NCBI RefSeq assembly: GCF_001044235.1
Contig: NZ_JYNL01000064.1
Location: forward strand, 611,172 to 665,681
Origin: Mycolicibacterium chlorophenolicum
GTDB taxonomy: Bacteria; Actinomycetota; Actinomycetes; Mycobacteriales; Mycobacteriaceae
DNA length: 54,510 nt
Reading direction: 5' to 3'
The translations under genes were made by a program, and so were the position numbers. Within the stretch, counting starts at the first letter, position 1. Every line of letters starts with the position of its first letter. Shown here piece by piece: positions 16,745 through 25,934 of this stretch. Under the pieces are notes generated by a model. It was given only the letters and a program-made list of their open reading frames with translations, was not told the DNA's origin and searched no databases.

Positions 16745-17290
16745 TCAGTCGACGAGCACGACCACGCGACGCGACGGCTCCACGCCCTCGCTCTCGCTGT
16801 GCACGCCCGAGACACCGGCCACGGCGTCGTGCACGATCTTGCGCTCGAACGGCGTCATCGGGGACAGCTCCTCGCGCTCGCCGGTCTCCAGCACCCGGTG
16901 CGCCACCTTGTTCCCCAGGGCGGCCAGCTCGTCGCGCCGGCGCTTGCGCCACTGAGCGATGTCCAGCATCAGCCGGCTCCGCTCGCCGGTCTTCTGATGC
17001 ACTGCCAGCCGAGTGAGCTCCTGCAGTGCGTCCAGCACCTCACCCTTGCGGCCGACGAGCTTGTTCAGGTCTCCCCCGCCGTCGATGCTCACGACCGCGC
17101 GGTCGCCCTCGACGTCCAGATCGATATCGCCGTCGAAGTCCAGCAGGTCCAACAGCTCCTCGAGATAGTCGCCGGCGATCTCGCCCTCGGCCACCAGCTT
17201 GTCCTCGAGATCCGTCGTCGGCTCGGCGGTCTCCTCGACAGCCTCCTCGATGGTCGTCTCGTCCGTGGTCACGGCTTCTGAATTCGTCAT
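16745..17290 (-). CDS. jag: Jag/KhpB-type RNA-binding protein (KH-II plus R3H)
   Basis: A 181-residue protein. It has an acidic N-terminal tail, a KH-like domain with the GxxG loop (LNKLVGRKGEVLDALQELTR, about 75-110) and a C-terminal R3H domain (ELSPMTPFERKIVHDAVAG). In other Gram-positive bacteria Jag/EloR binds RNA and links to cell elongation, and it nearly always sits next to yidC, as here. The ATG at 17290 is preceded by GAGAGGTG. The mycobacterial protein (Rv3920c) has little direct functional work that I can cite. Confidence 0.92.
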   Translation of the reverse strand: MTNSEAVTTDETTIEEAVEETAEPTTDLEDKLVAEGEIAGDYLEELLDLLDFDGDIDLDVEGDRAVVSIDGGGDLNKLVGRKGEVLDALQELTRLAVHQKTGERSRLMLDIAQWRKRRRDELAALGNKVAHRVLETGEREELSPMTPFERKIVHDAVAGVSGVHSESEGVEPSRRVVVLVD

Positions 17291-17326
17291 GGATACACCT
17301 CTCCCTCGTTCGCGGTCACCCGCGCG

Positions 17327-18430
17327 TCAACGTTTCCGTTTCTTCGGCCGGGCGCCCGGTCGGGGGGTTCGGTTCACCGACCCGTTCCGTGCCGCGGACT
17401 TACTCACGCCGTTTCCATCCGTACCGTCGGCCGCCGGCGGCGCCGGCTCCTCGGTCGCTCCGGACTCCGTGATCTCCACCCCGTCGATCGCCGCCGTGTC
17501 GGCATCGGTGCCGGCCTTCTTCTTCCGGCTCGGCTTGGCCCCCGGCGCCGGCGCGTTGGCCGCGCGTCGCTCGAGTGCCTCCTGCTTCTTCTGCTCTTCT
17601 TCCTTCTCGATCTTGCCGAACACGTAGTGCTGCTGACCGAAGGTCCAGATGTTGTTCGAGAACCAGTACAGGATGATCGCCAGCGGAAGGAAAGGACCGC
17701 CGACCACGACGCCCAGCGGGAACACGTACAGCGCAAGCTTGTTCATCATCGCGGTCTGCGGATTGGCGGCCGCCTCGGGACTCTGGCGCGCCACCGATGC
17801 CCGGCTGTTGAAGTACGTCGCGATACCGGCTGCGATCATGATCGGCACGCCGACGGCGATCACCGCGGGTCGATGGAACTCCGTGAAAGCCTCGAGCCCG
17901 TGCTTCTGGATCATCGTCGCGCCCAGCGGCGCTCCGAACAGGTTGGCGTCCAGGAAGTGGCCGACGTCGGTGGCGCTGAAGAAGTAGTTGCCGAGGCTGC
18001 GGTTCTCCTCGACGGACAGCCCGAGACGGCCGATGCCGGTCTGGGTCCGGTTGAAGGACATCAGCACGTGGTAGAGGCCGAGGAACACCGGGATCTGCGC
18101 CAACATCGGCAGGCAGCCGAGGATCGGGTTGAATCCGTGCTCGCGCTGCAGCTTCTGCATCTCCAGCGCCATCTTCTGGCGGTCCTTGCCGTACTTCTTC
18201 TGCAGCGCCTTGATCTGGGGCTGCAGTTCCTGCATCTGCCGGGTGGTCCGGATCTGCCGGACGAACGGCTTGTAGAGGATCGCGCGCAGGGTGAACACGA
18301 GGAACATCACCGACAGCGCCCAGGCGAAGAAGTTGGACGGGCCCAGCAGGAAGGCGAACGCCTTGTACCAGACCCACATGATCCCCGACACCGGGTAGTA
18401 GATGATGTCGAGGCTGAAGAAGTTAAACAC
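17327..18430 (-). CDS. yidC: Membrane protein insertase YidC
   Basis: Inserts proteins into the cytoplasmic membrane alone or with SecYEG. The 367-residue Oxa1/YidC protein has five hydrophobic segments, the conserved cytoplasmic region RQIRTTRQMQELQPQIKALQ with KKYGKDRQKMALEMQKLQ, and the GCLPMLAQIPVFLGLY segment. It lacks the large periplasmic domain of Gram-negative YidC and ends in a basic tail (RPKKRKR). I chose the GTG at 18430 (reads FNFFSLDIIYYPVSG) because homologues begin there; it overlaps yidD by 8 bases. Upstream frame extension overlaps yidD and is not conserved. Confidence 0.95.
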   Translation of the reverse strand: MFNFFSLDIIYYPVSGIMWVWYKAFAFLLGPSNFFAWALSVMFLVFTLRAILYKPFVRQIRTTRQMQELQPQIKALQKKYGKDRQKMALEMQKLQREHGFNPILGCLPMLAQIPVFLGLYHVLMSFNRTQTGIGRLGLSVEENRSLGNYFFSATDVGHFLDANLFGAPLGATMIQKHGLEAFTEFHRPAVIAVGVPIMIAAGIATYFNSRASVARQSPEAAANPQTAMMNKLALYVFPLGVVVGGPFLPLAIILYWFSNNIWTFGQQHYVFGKIEKEEEQKKQEALERRAANAPAPGAKPSRKKKAGTDADTAAIDGVEITESGATEEPAPPAADGTDGNGVSKSAARNGSVNRTPRPGARPKKRKR

Positions 18431-18755
18431 GCGGCAGACTCTTCCCTTGCTGAACCGGCTCACCCCGGTCTTCGGCTGCGCCACCGGACCCTTCGGCTGT
18501 GGCGTCACTGTGACGTTCGCGCTCGATACCGCGATCCGGTATCGGATCCCACCCTCCGTTATGCCATGGACCGCACTTGAGCAGACGCACCAGGGCCAGC
18601 CAGCCGCCGCGCAGCAGACCGAATTCGGTCAGAGCCTCGACGGCGTACTGACTGCAGGTCGGCGTGAAGCGGCAGGTCGGCAGACGCAGCGGGGAGATGG
18701 TGGTGCGGTAGAGCTGAATGAGGAACACCGCGGCGCGGACCGGACGAGACGTCAC
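18423..18755 (-). CDS. yidD: Membrane protein insertion efficiency factor YidD
   Basis: Small membrane-associated protein that assists YidC-dependent insertion. The hallmark cysteine motif CRFTPTCSQYAVEAL is present, as are LIQLYRTTISPL before it and LLRGGWLALVRLLKC after it. It has 110 residues including a longer, poorly conserved C-terminal tail that overlaps the yidC start. The GTG at 18755 overlaps the rnpA stop (GTGA), showing translational coupling in the rpmH-rnpA-yidD-yidC-jag-rsmG-parAB run. Confidence 0.93.
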   Translation of the reverse strand: MTSRPVRAAVFLIQLYRTTISPLRLPTCRFTPTCSQYAVEALTEFGLLRGGWLALVRLLKCGPWHNGGWDPIPDRGIERERHSDATAEGSGGAAEDRGEPVQQGKSLPRV

Positions 18756-19111
18756 GAAGACGCTCCGTTGCGGGTGCGGATCCGCTGCAACGCGGTGCGC
18801 AGCTCCTGCTCCAGTCGCGGCGAGATGGCCCGCCGGCTCCCCGGCAGGGCACGGATGACGACGCGATCGGCGGGACCGAGCTCGGGCAGAACCGCCCGCG
18901 CGACATGCCGCAACCGGCGTGACACCTGGTGCCGCGCTACGGCGTTGCCCACCGCCTTGGAGACCACGAGGCCGATCCGGGGTCCGGTGTCCTCGGTGTG
19001 ATCAGAACGCAGGCAGTAGACGACGAGGTCGGGCTGCCCCGCCCGCGTCCCTCGACTGACTGTGGCACCGAACTCGGTCGACCGCGTCATCCGGTTCTGC
19101 GCCGGAAGCAC
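18752..19111 (-). CDS. rnpA: Ribonuclease P protein component
   Basis: Protein subunit that helps the RNase P RNA cut the 5' leader of pre-tRNAs. The 119-residue sequence has the family block RIGLVVSKAVGNAVARHQVSRRLR. The usual RNR (RNxxKR) motif is degenerate here: GNAVARHQVSRR. The GTG at 19111 starts LPAQNRMTRSTEFG, as expected for the family. It lies directly downstream of rpmH, the usual arrangement. Confidence 0.94.
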   Translation of the reverse strand: MLPAQNRMTRSTEFGATVSRGTRAGQPDLVVYCLRSDHTEDTGPRIGLVVSKAVGNAVARHQVSRRLRHVARAVLPELGPADRVVIRALPGSRRAISPRLEQELRTALQRIRTRNGASS

Positions 19112-19132
19112 CGCGTCAGACCTTGCGCCGCG

Positions 19133-19276
19133 TCACGCAGTCAGAGAACGACGGCCCTTGCGGCGCCGATCGGACACGATCGCGCGACCCGCGCGCGTGC
19201 GCATCCGCAACCGGAAACCGTGCACCCTGGCGCGGCGGCGGTTGTTGGGCTGGAAGGTCCGCTTGCCCTTGGCCAC
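19133..19276 (-). CDS. rpmH: Ribosomal protein L34
   Basis: A 47-residue, strongly basic protein of the large ribosomal subunit. KGKRTFQPNNRRRARVHGFR and GRAIVSDRRRKGRRSLTA are textbook L34. The GTG at 19276 is preceded by GAGGAG with 8 bases spacing; a longer frame upstream is not conserved. The gene lies divergently from dnaA on the other side of a 616-bp regulatory gap. Confidence 0.97.
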   Translation of the reverse strand: MAKGKRTFQPNNRRRARVHGFRLRMRTRAGRAIVSDRRRKGRRSLTA

Positions 19277-19892
19277 GGCAGTCACTCCTCGTCGGTCTGG
19301 CCCCCACGCCTTTGCCCGCATGATCTCTCATGACAGGCAGGACGCCGTCGGCCGTTGGTAAGCTCGTCGGTCTCGCTGTACTTGCCAGCGCGGTCCCCGG
19401 CACATGCCGGATCGCAGCCGTATCGCCACGTGCGGGCGACTGTTCGAGGGTACTGACGAGAATTCGCCGGGTCAAACCTGCGCTCACCCGCCCCGATACC
19501 GCCGGCCGGCCCGAGCTCACAGAACTCCCGCGCACGTCAGCGGCATCACACGAATCACAGCCGTCACGTTCTTCTGGAACGATTGAGCCAGACCGCATTA
19601 CGGTTCCTCGCAATGTTGCAGAACTGTTGGCACTCGGAGAGAAAACTGTTAGCTTCTGGCAATGCCGCTTCCACCGCGGGGCGGCGCAAGACAACGAAGC
19701 GAGGACGACCCACTCGGCCGCGAGCCCACTGCGTGTACCCACCTGGTGCCGAGCTCCGACCCACGGCGTCCTCGCCGGTAGACAACCTAACGACGACGAA
19801 CTTTCACTTTCCACAACCTGTGGATAACTTTGTGGACAGTTCGTCCTCGTTTTTTGGCCGACCGTGCGCCGGCTGCTAGGGGGTTCGAGTCC
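19277..19892. other. rpmH-dnaA intergenic region with DnaA boxes near dnaA
   Basis: A 616-bp non-coding gap. Near dnaA are a perfect DnaA box TGTGGATAA (19819-19827; TTATCCACA on the other strand) and a second box TGTGGACAG (19831-19839), spaced 12 bp, which suggests autoregulation or an origin function by DnaA. A SigA-type promoter for dnaA lies at 19627-19655. The rpmH promoter must read leftward from this gap, but I could not place it with confidence. I see no convincing small gene here. Confidence 0.75.
19627..19655 (+). promoter_or_regulatory. Candidate dnaA promoter (SigA type)
   Basis: TTGGCA (19627-19632), 17-bp spacer, TAGCTT (19650-19655). Transcription from about 19662 would give a leader of about 230 bases that carries the two DnaA boxes. 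Confidence 0.55.
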
Positions 19893-21380
19893 TTGACAGC
19901 TGACCCCGACCCACCCTTCGTCTCCATCTGGAACAACGTCGTCACCGAGCTCAACGGCGACGGCGGCACCGCCAACGGTTCCCTCACCCCGCAACAGCGC
20001 GCCTGGCTGAAGATGGTGCAACCGCTCGTCATCACCGAGGGGTTCGCGCTGCTGTCGGTACCCACGCCTTTCGTGCAGAACGAGATCGAACGACATCTGC
20101 GTGAACCGATCGTCGCGGCACTGAGCCGTCAGCTCGGTCAACGCGTCGAGCTGGGGGTCCGGATCGCCGACCCCGAACCGGCCGACGGCACCGACGCACA
20201 CAACGGCTTCACCCCGGCGCCCGTCCCCCACCTCACCGACGACGATGACCTCGTCGATGACGACCTCGCCGCCCGCGCGAGCGCCGAGGAGAACTGGCCG
20301 TCGTTCTTCGCCAACCGTGCGCAGAACACCACCAGCGACGATCCGACCGCGATCAACCTCAACCGCCGCTACACGTTCGACACGTTCGTGATCGGCGCAT
20401 CCAACCGATTCGCCCACGCCGCGTCGCTGGCCATCGCCGAGGCGCCGGCCCGCGCCTACAACCCGCTGTTCATCTGGGGTGAGTCCGGGCTGGGCAAGAC
20501 CCACCTGCTGCATGCGGCCGGCAACTACGCGCAGCGGCTCTTCCCGGGGATGCGCGTCAAGTACGTCTCCACCGAGGAATTCACCAACGACTTCATCAAC
20601 TCGTTGCGCGACGACCGGCGGGCGTCGTTCAAACGCACCTACCGTGACATCGACGTGCTGCTCGTCGACGACATCCAGTTCATCGAGGGCAAAGACGGTA
20701 TCCAGGAAGAGTTCTTCCACACGTTCAACACGTTGCACAACGCGAACAAGCAGATCGTCATCTCCTCGGACCGCCCGCCCAAACAGCTGGCAACGCTGGA
20801 GGACCGGCTGCGGACCCGGTTCGAGTGGGGTCTGATCACCGACGTCCAGCCTCCGGAGTTGGAGACCCGCATCGCGATCCTGCGTAAGAAGGCGCAGATG
20901 GACCGCCTCGATGTGCCCGACGACGTACTCGAGTTGATCGCCAGCCGCATCGAGCGCAACATCCGCGAACTCGAGGGTGCGCTGATCCGCGTGACGGCGT
21001 TCGCGTCGCTGAACAAGACGTCGATCGACAAGTCGCTGGCCGAGATCGTGCTGCGCGACCTGATCTCCGATTCGTCGACCATGCAGATCAGCACCGCGGC
21101 GATCATGGCCGCCACCGCCGAGTACTTCGAGACCAGCGTCGACGAGTTGCGCGGCCCCGGTAAGACCCGGGCGCTCGCCCAGTCCCGGCAGATCGCGATG
21201 TACCTCTGCCGCGAGCTGACCGACCTGTCACTCCCCAAGATCGGTCAGGCGTTCGGCCGCGATCACACGACGGTCATGTACGCGGAGAAGAAGATTCGCG
21301 GTGAGATGGCCGAGCGCCGTGAGGTGTTCGATCACGTCAAGGAACTCACCACCCGGATCCGGCAGCGCGCCAAGCGCTGA
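19893..21380 (+). CDS. dnaA: Chromosomal replication initiator DnaA
   Basis: Binds DnaA boxes and opens the origin. The 495-residue protein has the N-terminal interaction domain I (about 1-90), an acidic linker, the AAA+ domain with Walker A GESGLGKTH and Walker B LLVDDIQFIEGK, and the C-terminal DNA-binding domain with the signature GRDHTTVMYA. I chose the TTG at 19893 (reads TADPDPPFVSIWN) because homologues start there, an AGGGGG lies 9 bases upstream, and TTG starts are known for mycobacterial dnaA. An intrinsic terminator follows. Confidence 0.97.
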   Translation: MTADPDPPFVSIWNNVVTELNGDGGTANGSLTPQQRAWLKMVQPLVITEGFALLSVPTPFVQNEIERHLREPIVAALSRQLGQRVELGVRIADPEPADGTDAHNGFTPAPVPHLTDDDDLVDDDLAARASAEENWPSFFANRAQNTTSDDPTAINLNRRYTFDTFVIGASNRFAHAASLAIAEAPARAYNPLFIWGESGLGKTHLLHAAGNYAQRLFPGMRVKYVSTEEFTNDFINSLRDDRRASFKRTYRDIDVLLVDDIQFIEGKDGIQEEFFHTFNTLHNANKQIVISSDRPPKQLATLEDRLRTRFEWGLITDVQPPELETRIAILRKKAQMDRLDVPDDVLELIASRIERNIRELEGALIRVTAFASLNKTSIDKSLAEIVLRDLISDSSTMQISTAAIMAATAEYFETSVDELRGPGKTRALAQSRQIAMYLCRELTDLSLPKIGQAFGRDHTTVMYAEKKIRGEMAERREVFDHVKELTTRIRQRAKR

Positions 21381-21400
21381 CCCTCCTCGCCCGCTCCCCA

Positions 21401-21432
21401 CCCCTCACCGCACAGCGGTGGGGGGTGTTTTT
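21401..21432 (+). terminator. Intrinsic terminator of dnaA
   Basis: An 11-bp stem (CCCCTCACCGC, 21401-21411; GCGGTGGGGGG, 21415-21425, one G-T pair) with an ACA loop, followed by TGTTTTT. This is a classical rho-independent structure and separates dnaA transcription from oriC. Confidence 0.8.
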
Positions 21433-21720
21433 CTGTGCCGAGAAACCGAAAAACTTGCATCGCTCTCGTCTCACCCGTCACAGCGCAGAGCTGTGGACGA
21501 TCTGTGGACAAGCTGCGGTCAACTCCGTGTCGTTGCGGACAGTTCGTCCACAGTTCGTGGTTCATCCCCAACGTCTCACCGACCCGGCCGCCGCCATGCA
21601 CAGTGTGTCCACACCTGCTCACGGGTGCTGGCCTGCGCGGACGCCGAGCTGTCCCCAGAATGCACAGCACCTAGTACTACTGCTCATTTCTCTCTATCAA
21701 TTTCTTCTCGAAGAAGCCGC
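21433..21720. other. oriC: oriC: DnaA-box cluster and AT-richer stretch between dnaA and dnaN
   Basis: Boxes on both strands: TGTGGACGA (21492-21500), TGTGGACAA (21503-21511, perfect mycobacterial TTGTCCACA in reverse), TGCGGACAG (21534-21542), TCGTCCACA (21544-21552) and GTGTCCACA (21605-21613), plus weaker CTGTCCCCA-like matches. An AT-richer segment follows (about 21670-21716, containing CTCTCTATCAATTTCTTCTC) and is the likely unwinding element. Position and content match the known mycobacterial oriC. Confidence 0.92.
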
Positions 21721-21790
21721 CTGGGGAAAGCCGGACGTCACGGCCCCGTCGGGGCCGCTCGTCGCCCAGATGTCGGCCCGATCGTTTAGC

Positions 21791-21819
21791 TTTCAAGTTG
21801 GGGCCGAAAGCTCTACGGT
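21791..21819 (+). promoter_or_regulatory. Possible dnaN promoter
   Basis: TTTCAA (21791-21796), 17-bp spacer, TACGGT (21814-21819). The match is moderate; a TAGCTT at 21787-21792 is another possible -10. The rest of the gap to dnaN (to 21928) shows nothing else clear. Confidence 0.35.
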
Positions 21820-21928
21820 GGTTCATCGACAGCCCTTCCGGTCGTCGCAGCGTGTCACAGCGGCGCGGTGTGTCAGTCCAGGAAACCGCTGCTCATCGCT
21901 TCATCGGGGTGCACATCGAAGGGACGCT

Positions 21929-23128
21929 ATGAACGTGGCGACGACAACGGCAGGTCTCACGGACTTGAAGTTCCGGTTGAGCCGCGAGGAGTTCGCCGAC
22001 GCGGTGGCCTGGGTCGCGCGTAATCTTCCGTCGCGTCCGACGGTGCCCGTGCTCGCCGGTGTGCTGCTGACCGGCTCCGACGAGGGGCTCACGATCTCCG
22101 GCTTCGACTACGAAGTCTCGGCCGAGGTGCAGATCGCCGCTGAAATAGCTTCTCCGGGAAGCGTTTTGGTGTCCGGTCGGCTGCTGTCCGACATCGTGCG
22201 CGCGCTGCCGGCCAAGCCGGTCGACGTCAGCGTCGAAGGCACCCGCGTTGCCCTGACCTGCGGCAGCGCCCGTTTCTCGCTGCCGACCATGGCCGTCGAG
22301 GACTACCCGACGCTGCCGACGCTGCCCGACGAGACCGGTGTGGTGTCGGCGGACCTGTTCGCCGAGGCCATCGGCCAGGTCGCCGTGGCAGCCGGCCGGG
22401 ACGACACCCTGCCGATGCTGACCGGCATCCGCGTCGAGATCTCCGGCGAGAAGGTGGTTTTGGCCGCGACCGACCGGTTCCGGCTGGCGGTGCGCGAGCT
22501 GACGTGGTCGACGTCCACTCCCGGTGTCGAGGCCGCGGTCTTGGTGCCGGCCAAGACGCTGGCCGAGGCCGCGAAGGCGGGAAGCGACGGCAACGAGGTG
22601 CACCTGTCCCTCGGATCGGGTCCGTCGGTCGGCAAGGAAGGCCTGCTCGGTATCCGCAGCAAGGGCAAGCGGAGCACCACCCGGCTGCTCGACGCGGAGT
22701 TCCCGAAGTTCCGCCAGCTGCTGCCCACCGAGCACACCGCGGTGGCCACCATCGGTGTCGCCGAACTGACCGAGGCGATCAAACGTGTGGCACTCGTCGC
22801 CGACCGTGGCGCGCAGGTGCGGATGGAATTCGCCGACGACGTGCTGCGGTTGTCGGCCGGCGCCGACGACGTGGGCCGGGCCGAGGAGGATCTGCCGGTG
22901 GAGTTCTCCGGGGATCCGCTGACCATCGCGTTCAACCCGACCTATCTGACCGACGGTCTGGGTTCGTTGCACGCCGAACGGGTGACGTTCGGATTCACCA
23001 CACCGAGCCGGCCCGCGGTGCTGCGTCCGGCCGGTCAGGACGACGCGGCTGCCGGTGGCTCCGGGCCGTTCCCGGCCGCGCAGACCGATTACGTGTATCT
23101 GCTGATGCCGGTGCGCCTTCCCGGCTGA
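21929..23128 (+). CDS. dnaN: DNA polymerase III beta subunit (sliding clamp)
   Basis: Ring-shaped processivity clamp for DNA polymerases. The 399-residue protein has the three clamp domains. Typical blocks are RPTVPVLAGVLLTG, ISGFDYEVSAEVQI, DDTLPMLTGIRVEI, LAATDRFRLAVREL, STTRLLDAEFPKFRQLLP and the C-terminal YVYLLMPVRLPG that forms the partner pocket. The ATG at 21929 has a weak GGGA upstream and matches homologues. It lies immediately right of oriC, as usual. Confidence 0.97.
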   Translation: MNVATTTAGLTDLKFRLSREEFADAVAWVARNLPSRPTVPVLAGVLLTGSDEGLTISGFDYEVSAEVQIAAEIASPGSVLVSGRLLSDIVRALPAKPVDVSVEGTRVALTCGSARFSLPTMAVEDYPTLPTLPDETGVVSADLFAEAIGQVAVAAGRDDTLPMLTGIRVEISGEKVVLAATDRFRLAVRELTWSTSTPGVEAAVLVPAKTLAEAAKAGSDGNEVHLSLGSGPSVGKEGLLGIRSKGKRSTTRLLDAEFPKFRQLLPTEHTAVATIGVAELTEAIKRVALVADRGAQVRMEFADDVLRLSAGADDVGRAEEDLPVEFSGDPLTIAFNPTYLTDGLGSLHAERVTFGFTTPSRPAVLRPAGQDDAAAGGSGPFPAAQTDYVYLLMPVRLPG

Positions 23129-23160
23129 CCGGCCGCATCGACTACAGGAGGGGCGCTGAC

Positions 23161-24054
23161 ATGCAGCTGGGTCTCATCGGCCTGGGCAAAATGGGGTTCA
23201 ACATGCGGGCCCGCCTGCGCGAGGGTGGCCACGAGGTCGTGGGGTACGACCCGCGGCCGGAGGTCTCCGATGTCGCCTCGCTCGCCGACCTGGCCGCAGC
23301 GCTGCCGGCACCGCGAGTGGTGTGGGTGATGGTCCCGTCCGGCACGATCACCGATCAGACCATCACCGAACTCGCAGGGGTGCTCGGTGAGGGTGATCTG
23401 GTGATCGACGGGGGCAACTCCCGCTACACCGAGGACGGTCCCCACGCGAAGATGTTGGCGGAGAAGGGAATTGCGTTCATCGACGCCGGCGTGTCCGGCG
23501 GCATCTGGGGGTTGACCGAAGGGTACGGGCTGATGGTCGGCGGCGACGACGCCGACGTCGCGCGCGCCATGCCGATCTTCGACGCGTTGCGGCCCCCGGG
23601 TCCGGTGGAGGACGGCTTCGTCCACGTCGGCCCGGTCGGCGCGGGTCATTTCGCCAAGATGGTGCACAACGGCGTCGAATACGCGCTGATGACGGCCTAC
23701 GCCGAAGGCTACGAGATGCTGGCGGCCGAGGATCTGGTGCGCGATCCGCAGGCCGTCTACCAGGCGTGGACCAACGGGACCGTCGTGCGGTCGTGGCTGC
23801 AGCAGCTGCTGGCGAAGGCCCTCAAGGAAGACCCGGGCCTCAACGACATCAGCGGCTACACCGAGGATTCCGGTGAAGGCCGGTGGACCGTCGAGGAGGC
23901 GATCCGGCTGCGGGTTCCGGTCCCTAGCATCGCGGCATCGTTGTTCGCGCGGTTCCTGTCGCGCCAGGACGACTCCCCCACCATGAAGGCGGTGGCCGCC
24001 TTGCGCAATCAGTTCGGTGGTCACGCCGTCAAACGAGTGAGCGAATCCGGGTGA
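23161..24054 (+). CDS. gnd: 6-phosphogluconate dehydrogenase, short form
   Basis: Oxidatively decarboxylates 6-phosphogluconate to ribulose 5-phosphate in the pentose phosphate pathway. Visible motifs: Rossmann GLGKMGFNM at the N-terminus, VIDGGNSRYTED, GVSGGIWGLTEGYGLMVGG and the catalytic-lysine block GAGHFAKMVHNGVEYALM. With 297 residues it belongs to the short (GndA/YqeC-like) class that lacks the long C-terminal part of classical 470-residue enzymes. AGGAGGGG gives a strong ribosome site before the ATG. Its place between dnaN and recF is common in mycobacteria outside the tuberculosis group, but it has no obvious replication role. Confidence 0.93.
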   Translation: MQLGLIGLGKMGFNMRARLREGGHEVVGYDPRPEVSDVASLADLAAALPAPRVVWVMVPSGTITDQTITELAGVLGEGDLVIDGGNSRYTEDGPHAKMLAEKGIAFIDAGVSGGIWGLTEGYGLMVGGDDADVARAMPIFDALRPPGPVEDGFVHVGPVGAGHFAKMVHNGVEYALMTAYAEGYEMLAAEDLVRDPQAVYQAWTNGTVVRSWLQQLLAKALKEDPGLNDISGYTEDSGEGRWTVEEAIRLRVPVPSIAASLFARFLSRQDDSPTMKAVAALRNQFGGHAVKRVSESG

Positions 24055-24067
24055 CCGGGGCGGACCC

Positions 24068-25228
24068 GTGCACGTACGTCGCCTTGCGCTGACAGACTTC
24101 CGATCCTGGCCGCGGGTCGAACTCGACCTGGAGCCCGGCCGCACTGTCTTCGTCGGACCGAACGGCTTCGGCAAGACGAATCTCATCGAGGCGCTGTGGT
24201 ATTCGTCGACCCTCGGGTCGCACCGGGTCGCGACCGACGCGCCGCTGATCCGCGCCGGCGCCGACCGCGCGATCATCTCGACGATCGTCGTGAGCGAGGG
24301 ACGTGAGCTCGCGGTGGATCTCGACATCACCTCGGGCCGGGCGAACAAGGCGCGGCTGAACCGCTCCCCCGTCCGCTCGGCGCGCGAGATCCTCGGCGTC
24401 CTGCGCGCCGTGCTGTTCGCGCCGGAAGATCTCGCCCTGGTCCGTGGTGATCCCGGTGATCGCCGGCGCTACCTCGACGAACTGGCCACCACGAGGCGCC
24501 CGCGGATCGCCGGTGTGCGCGCCGATTACGACAAGGTGGTGCGGCAGCGGACCGCACTCCTCAAAACCGCCTCGGGTGCCCGTTTCCGCGGGGACCGCGG
24601 CGCGCTGGACACCCTCGACGTGTGGGATGGCCACCTGGCTTCCCATGGGGCGCAACTCATTTCGGCACGGATCGAGCTCGTCAACGAACTCGCCCCCGAA
24701 GTGGAGAAGGCCTACCAGCTGTTGGCACCGTCGTCGCGCCCGGCGGCGATCCGGTACCGCAGCGGTGTCGAGGTGGTGGAGGCCGAGGCGGCCGCCGGCA
24801 ACGCCGATGTGGAGGTGCTGGAGGCCGCACTGCTGGATGCGCTGAGCCGGCGCCGCGACGCCGAACTCGAGCGCGGCGTGTGTCTTGTCGGACCCCACCG
24901 GGATGATCTGGATCTACGGCTGGGTGACCAGCCGACCAAAGGCTTTGCCAGTCATGGTGAATCGTGGTCGATGGCGCTGGCGTTGCGGCTGGCCGCCTAC
25001 GAACTGTTGCGCAAAGAGGGGAGCGATCCGGTGCTGCTGCTCGACGACGTGTTCGCCGAACTCGACACCGCGCGCCGCGAGGCGCTCGCCCAGGTGGCCG
25101 CCACCGCCGAGCAGGTGCTGGTGACCGCGGCCGTGCACGATGACATCCCCGCCGATTGGGACGCGCGACGCGTCGAGATCACCATGCGCGAAGACGATGC
25201 GGGCCGCGTCTCCGAGGTGCTTCGATGA
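24068..25228 (+). CDS. recF: DNA replication and repair protein RecF
   Basis: SMC-like ATPase that, with RecO/RecR, helps load RecA at gaps. The 386-residue protein has Walker A GPNGFGKTN (30-38), the signature region SHGESWSMALALRLAAYELL and Walker B VLLLDDVFAELD. The GTG at 24068 follows the gnd stop by 13 bases. The stop overlaps the next gene by ATGA (25225-25228), so the two are translationally coupled. Confidence 0.96.
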   Translation: MHVRRLALTDFRSWPRVELDLEPGRTVFVGPNGFGKTNLIEALWYSSTLGSHRVATDAPLIRAGADRAIISTIVVSEGRELAVDLDITSGRANKARLNRSPVRSAREILGVLRAVLFAPEDLALVRGDPGDRRRYLDELATTRRPRIAGVRADYDKVVRQRTALLKTASGARFRGDRGALDTLDVWDGHLASHGAQLISARIELVNELAPEVEKAYQLLAPSSRPAAIRYRSGVEVVEAEAAAGNADVEVLEAALLDALSRRRDAELERGVCLVGPHRDDLDLRLGDQPTKGFASHGESWSMALALRLAAYELLRKEGSDPVLLLDDVFAELDTARREALAQVAATAEQVLVTAAVHDDIPADWDARRVEITMREDDAGRVSEVLR

Positions 25229-25785
25229 GCGACGGCGACGAACCGATCGAGCCGCCGGCGCATCTCGCCGGCTTGAAGGGGATGGATCTGGTGCGCCGGG
25301 CACTGGAGGAAGCCCGGGGAGCCGCTCGCGAGCAGGGCAAGAACGTGGGCCGCGGCCGGACGTCTCCGGCGCCGCGCCGCACGGGTCCAGCCGCCAACCG
25401 GCGCCGCTGGTCCGGGCCGGGCCCCGACAGCAGGGATCCCCAACCGTTCGGGGCCGCCAGTAGTGAGGTCGCCCGCAGCCGGGGCTGGTCCGGCCGGGTG
25501 GCCGAGGGGGCGGTGTTCGGACGCTGGCGCGAGGTCGTCGGCGACCAGATCGCCGACCACGCCGCACCCGCGTCACTGAATGACGGTGTGCTCACGGTGT
25601 CGGCGGAATCGACGGCGTGGGCGACACAACTGCGGATGGTGCAGGCTCAGCTGCTGGCCAAGATCGCCGCGGCGGTCGGAGACGGCGTCGTGACCTCGCT
25701 GAAGATCGTCGGACCCGCCGGTCCGTCCTGGCGCAAGGGTCCCTACCGGGTGCCGGGCCGGGGTCCGCGCGACACCTACGGATGA
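25225..25785 (+). CDS. dciA: DUF721 / DciA-type helicase-operator protein (Rv0004-like)
   Basis: A 186-residue protein. The N-terminal helix (HLAGLKGMDLVRRALEEARG) and a basic linker precede a DUF721 domain (about 90-175; VFGRWREVVGDQIADHAAPA, LNDGVLTVSAESTAWATQLR). DUF721 proteins of the DciA type act with the replicative helicase DnaB in bacteria without DnaC, and Rv0004 has been reported as an essential replication factor. The ATG overlaps the recF stop. Name assigned by family and position. Confidence 0.88.
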   Translation: MSDGDEPIEPPAHLAGLKGMDLVRRALEEARGAAREQGKNVGRGRTSPAPRRTGPAANRRRWSGPGPDSRDPQPFGAASSEVARSRGWSGRVAEGAVFGRWREVVGDQIADHAAPASLNDGVLTVSAESTAWATQLRMVQAQLLAKIAAAVGDGVVTSLKIVGPAGPSWRKGPYRVPGRGPRDTYG

Positions 25786-25934
25786 GCCGGCGGACCGTTG
25801 TCTGAGAGCCGCCAGAACGCGATCACCGAGTTTCCGAAGCGTCAAGACCTATCTTCTGCCGCAAAAATCGGCGCACGGCGCGATTAGGTATCTCAAAACG
25901 CGGTTCCTGAATCGGTCCTGACGGCACGTTTCGG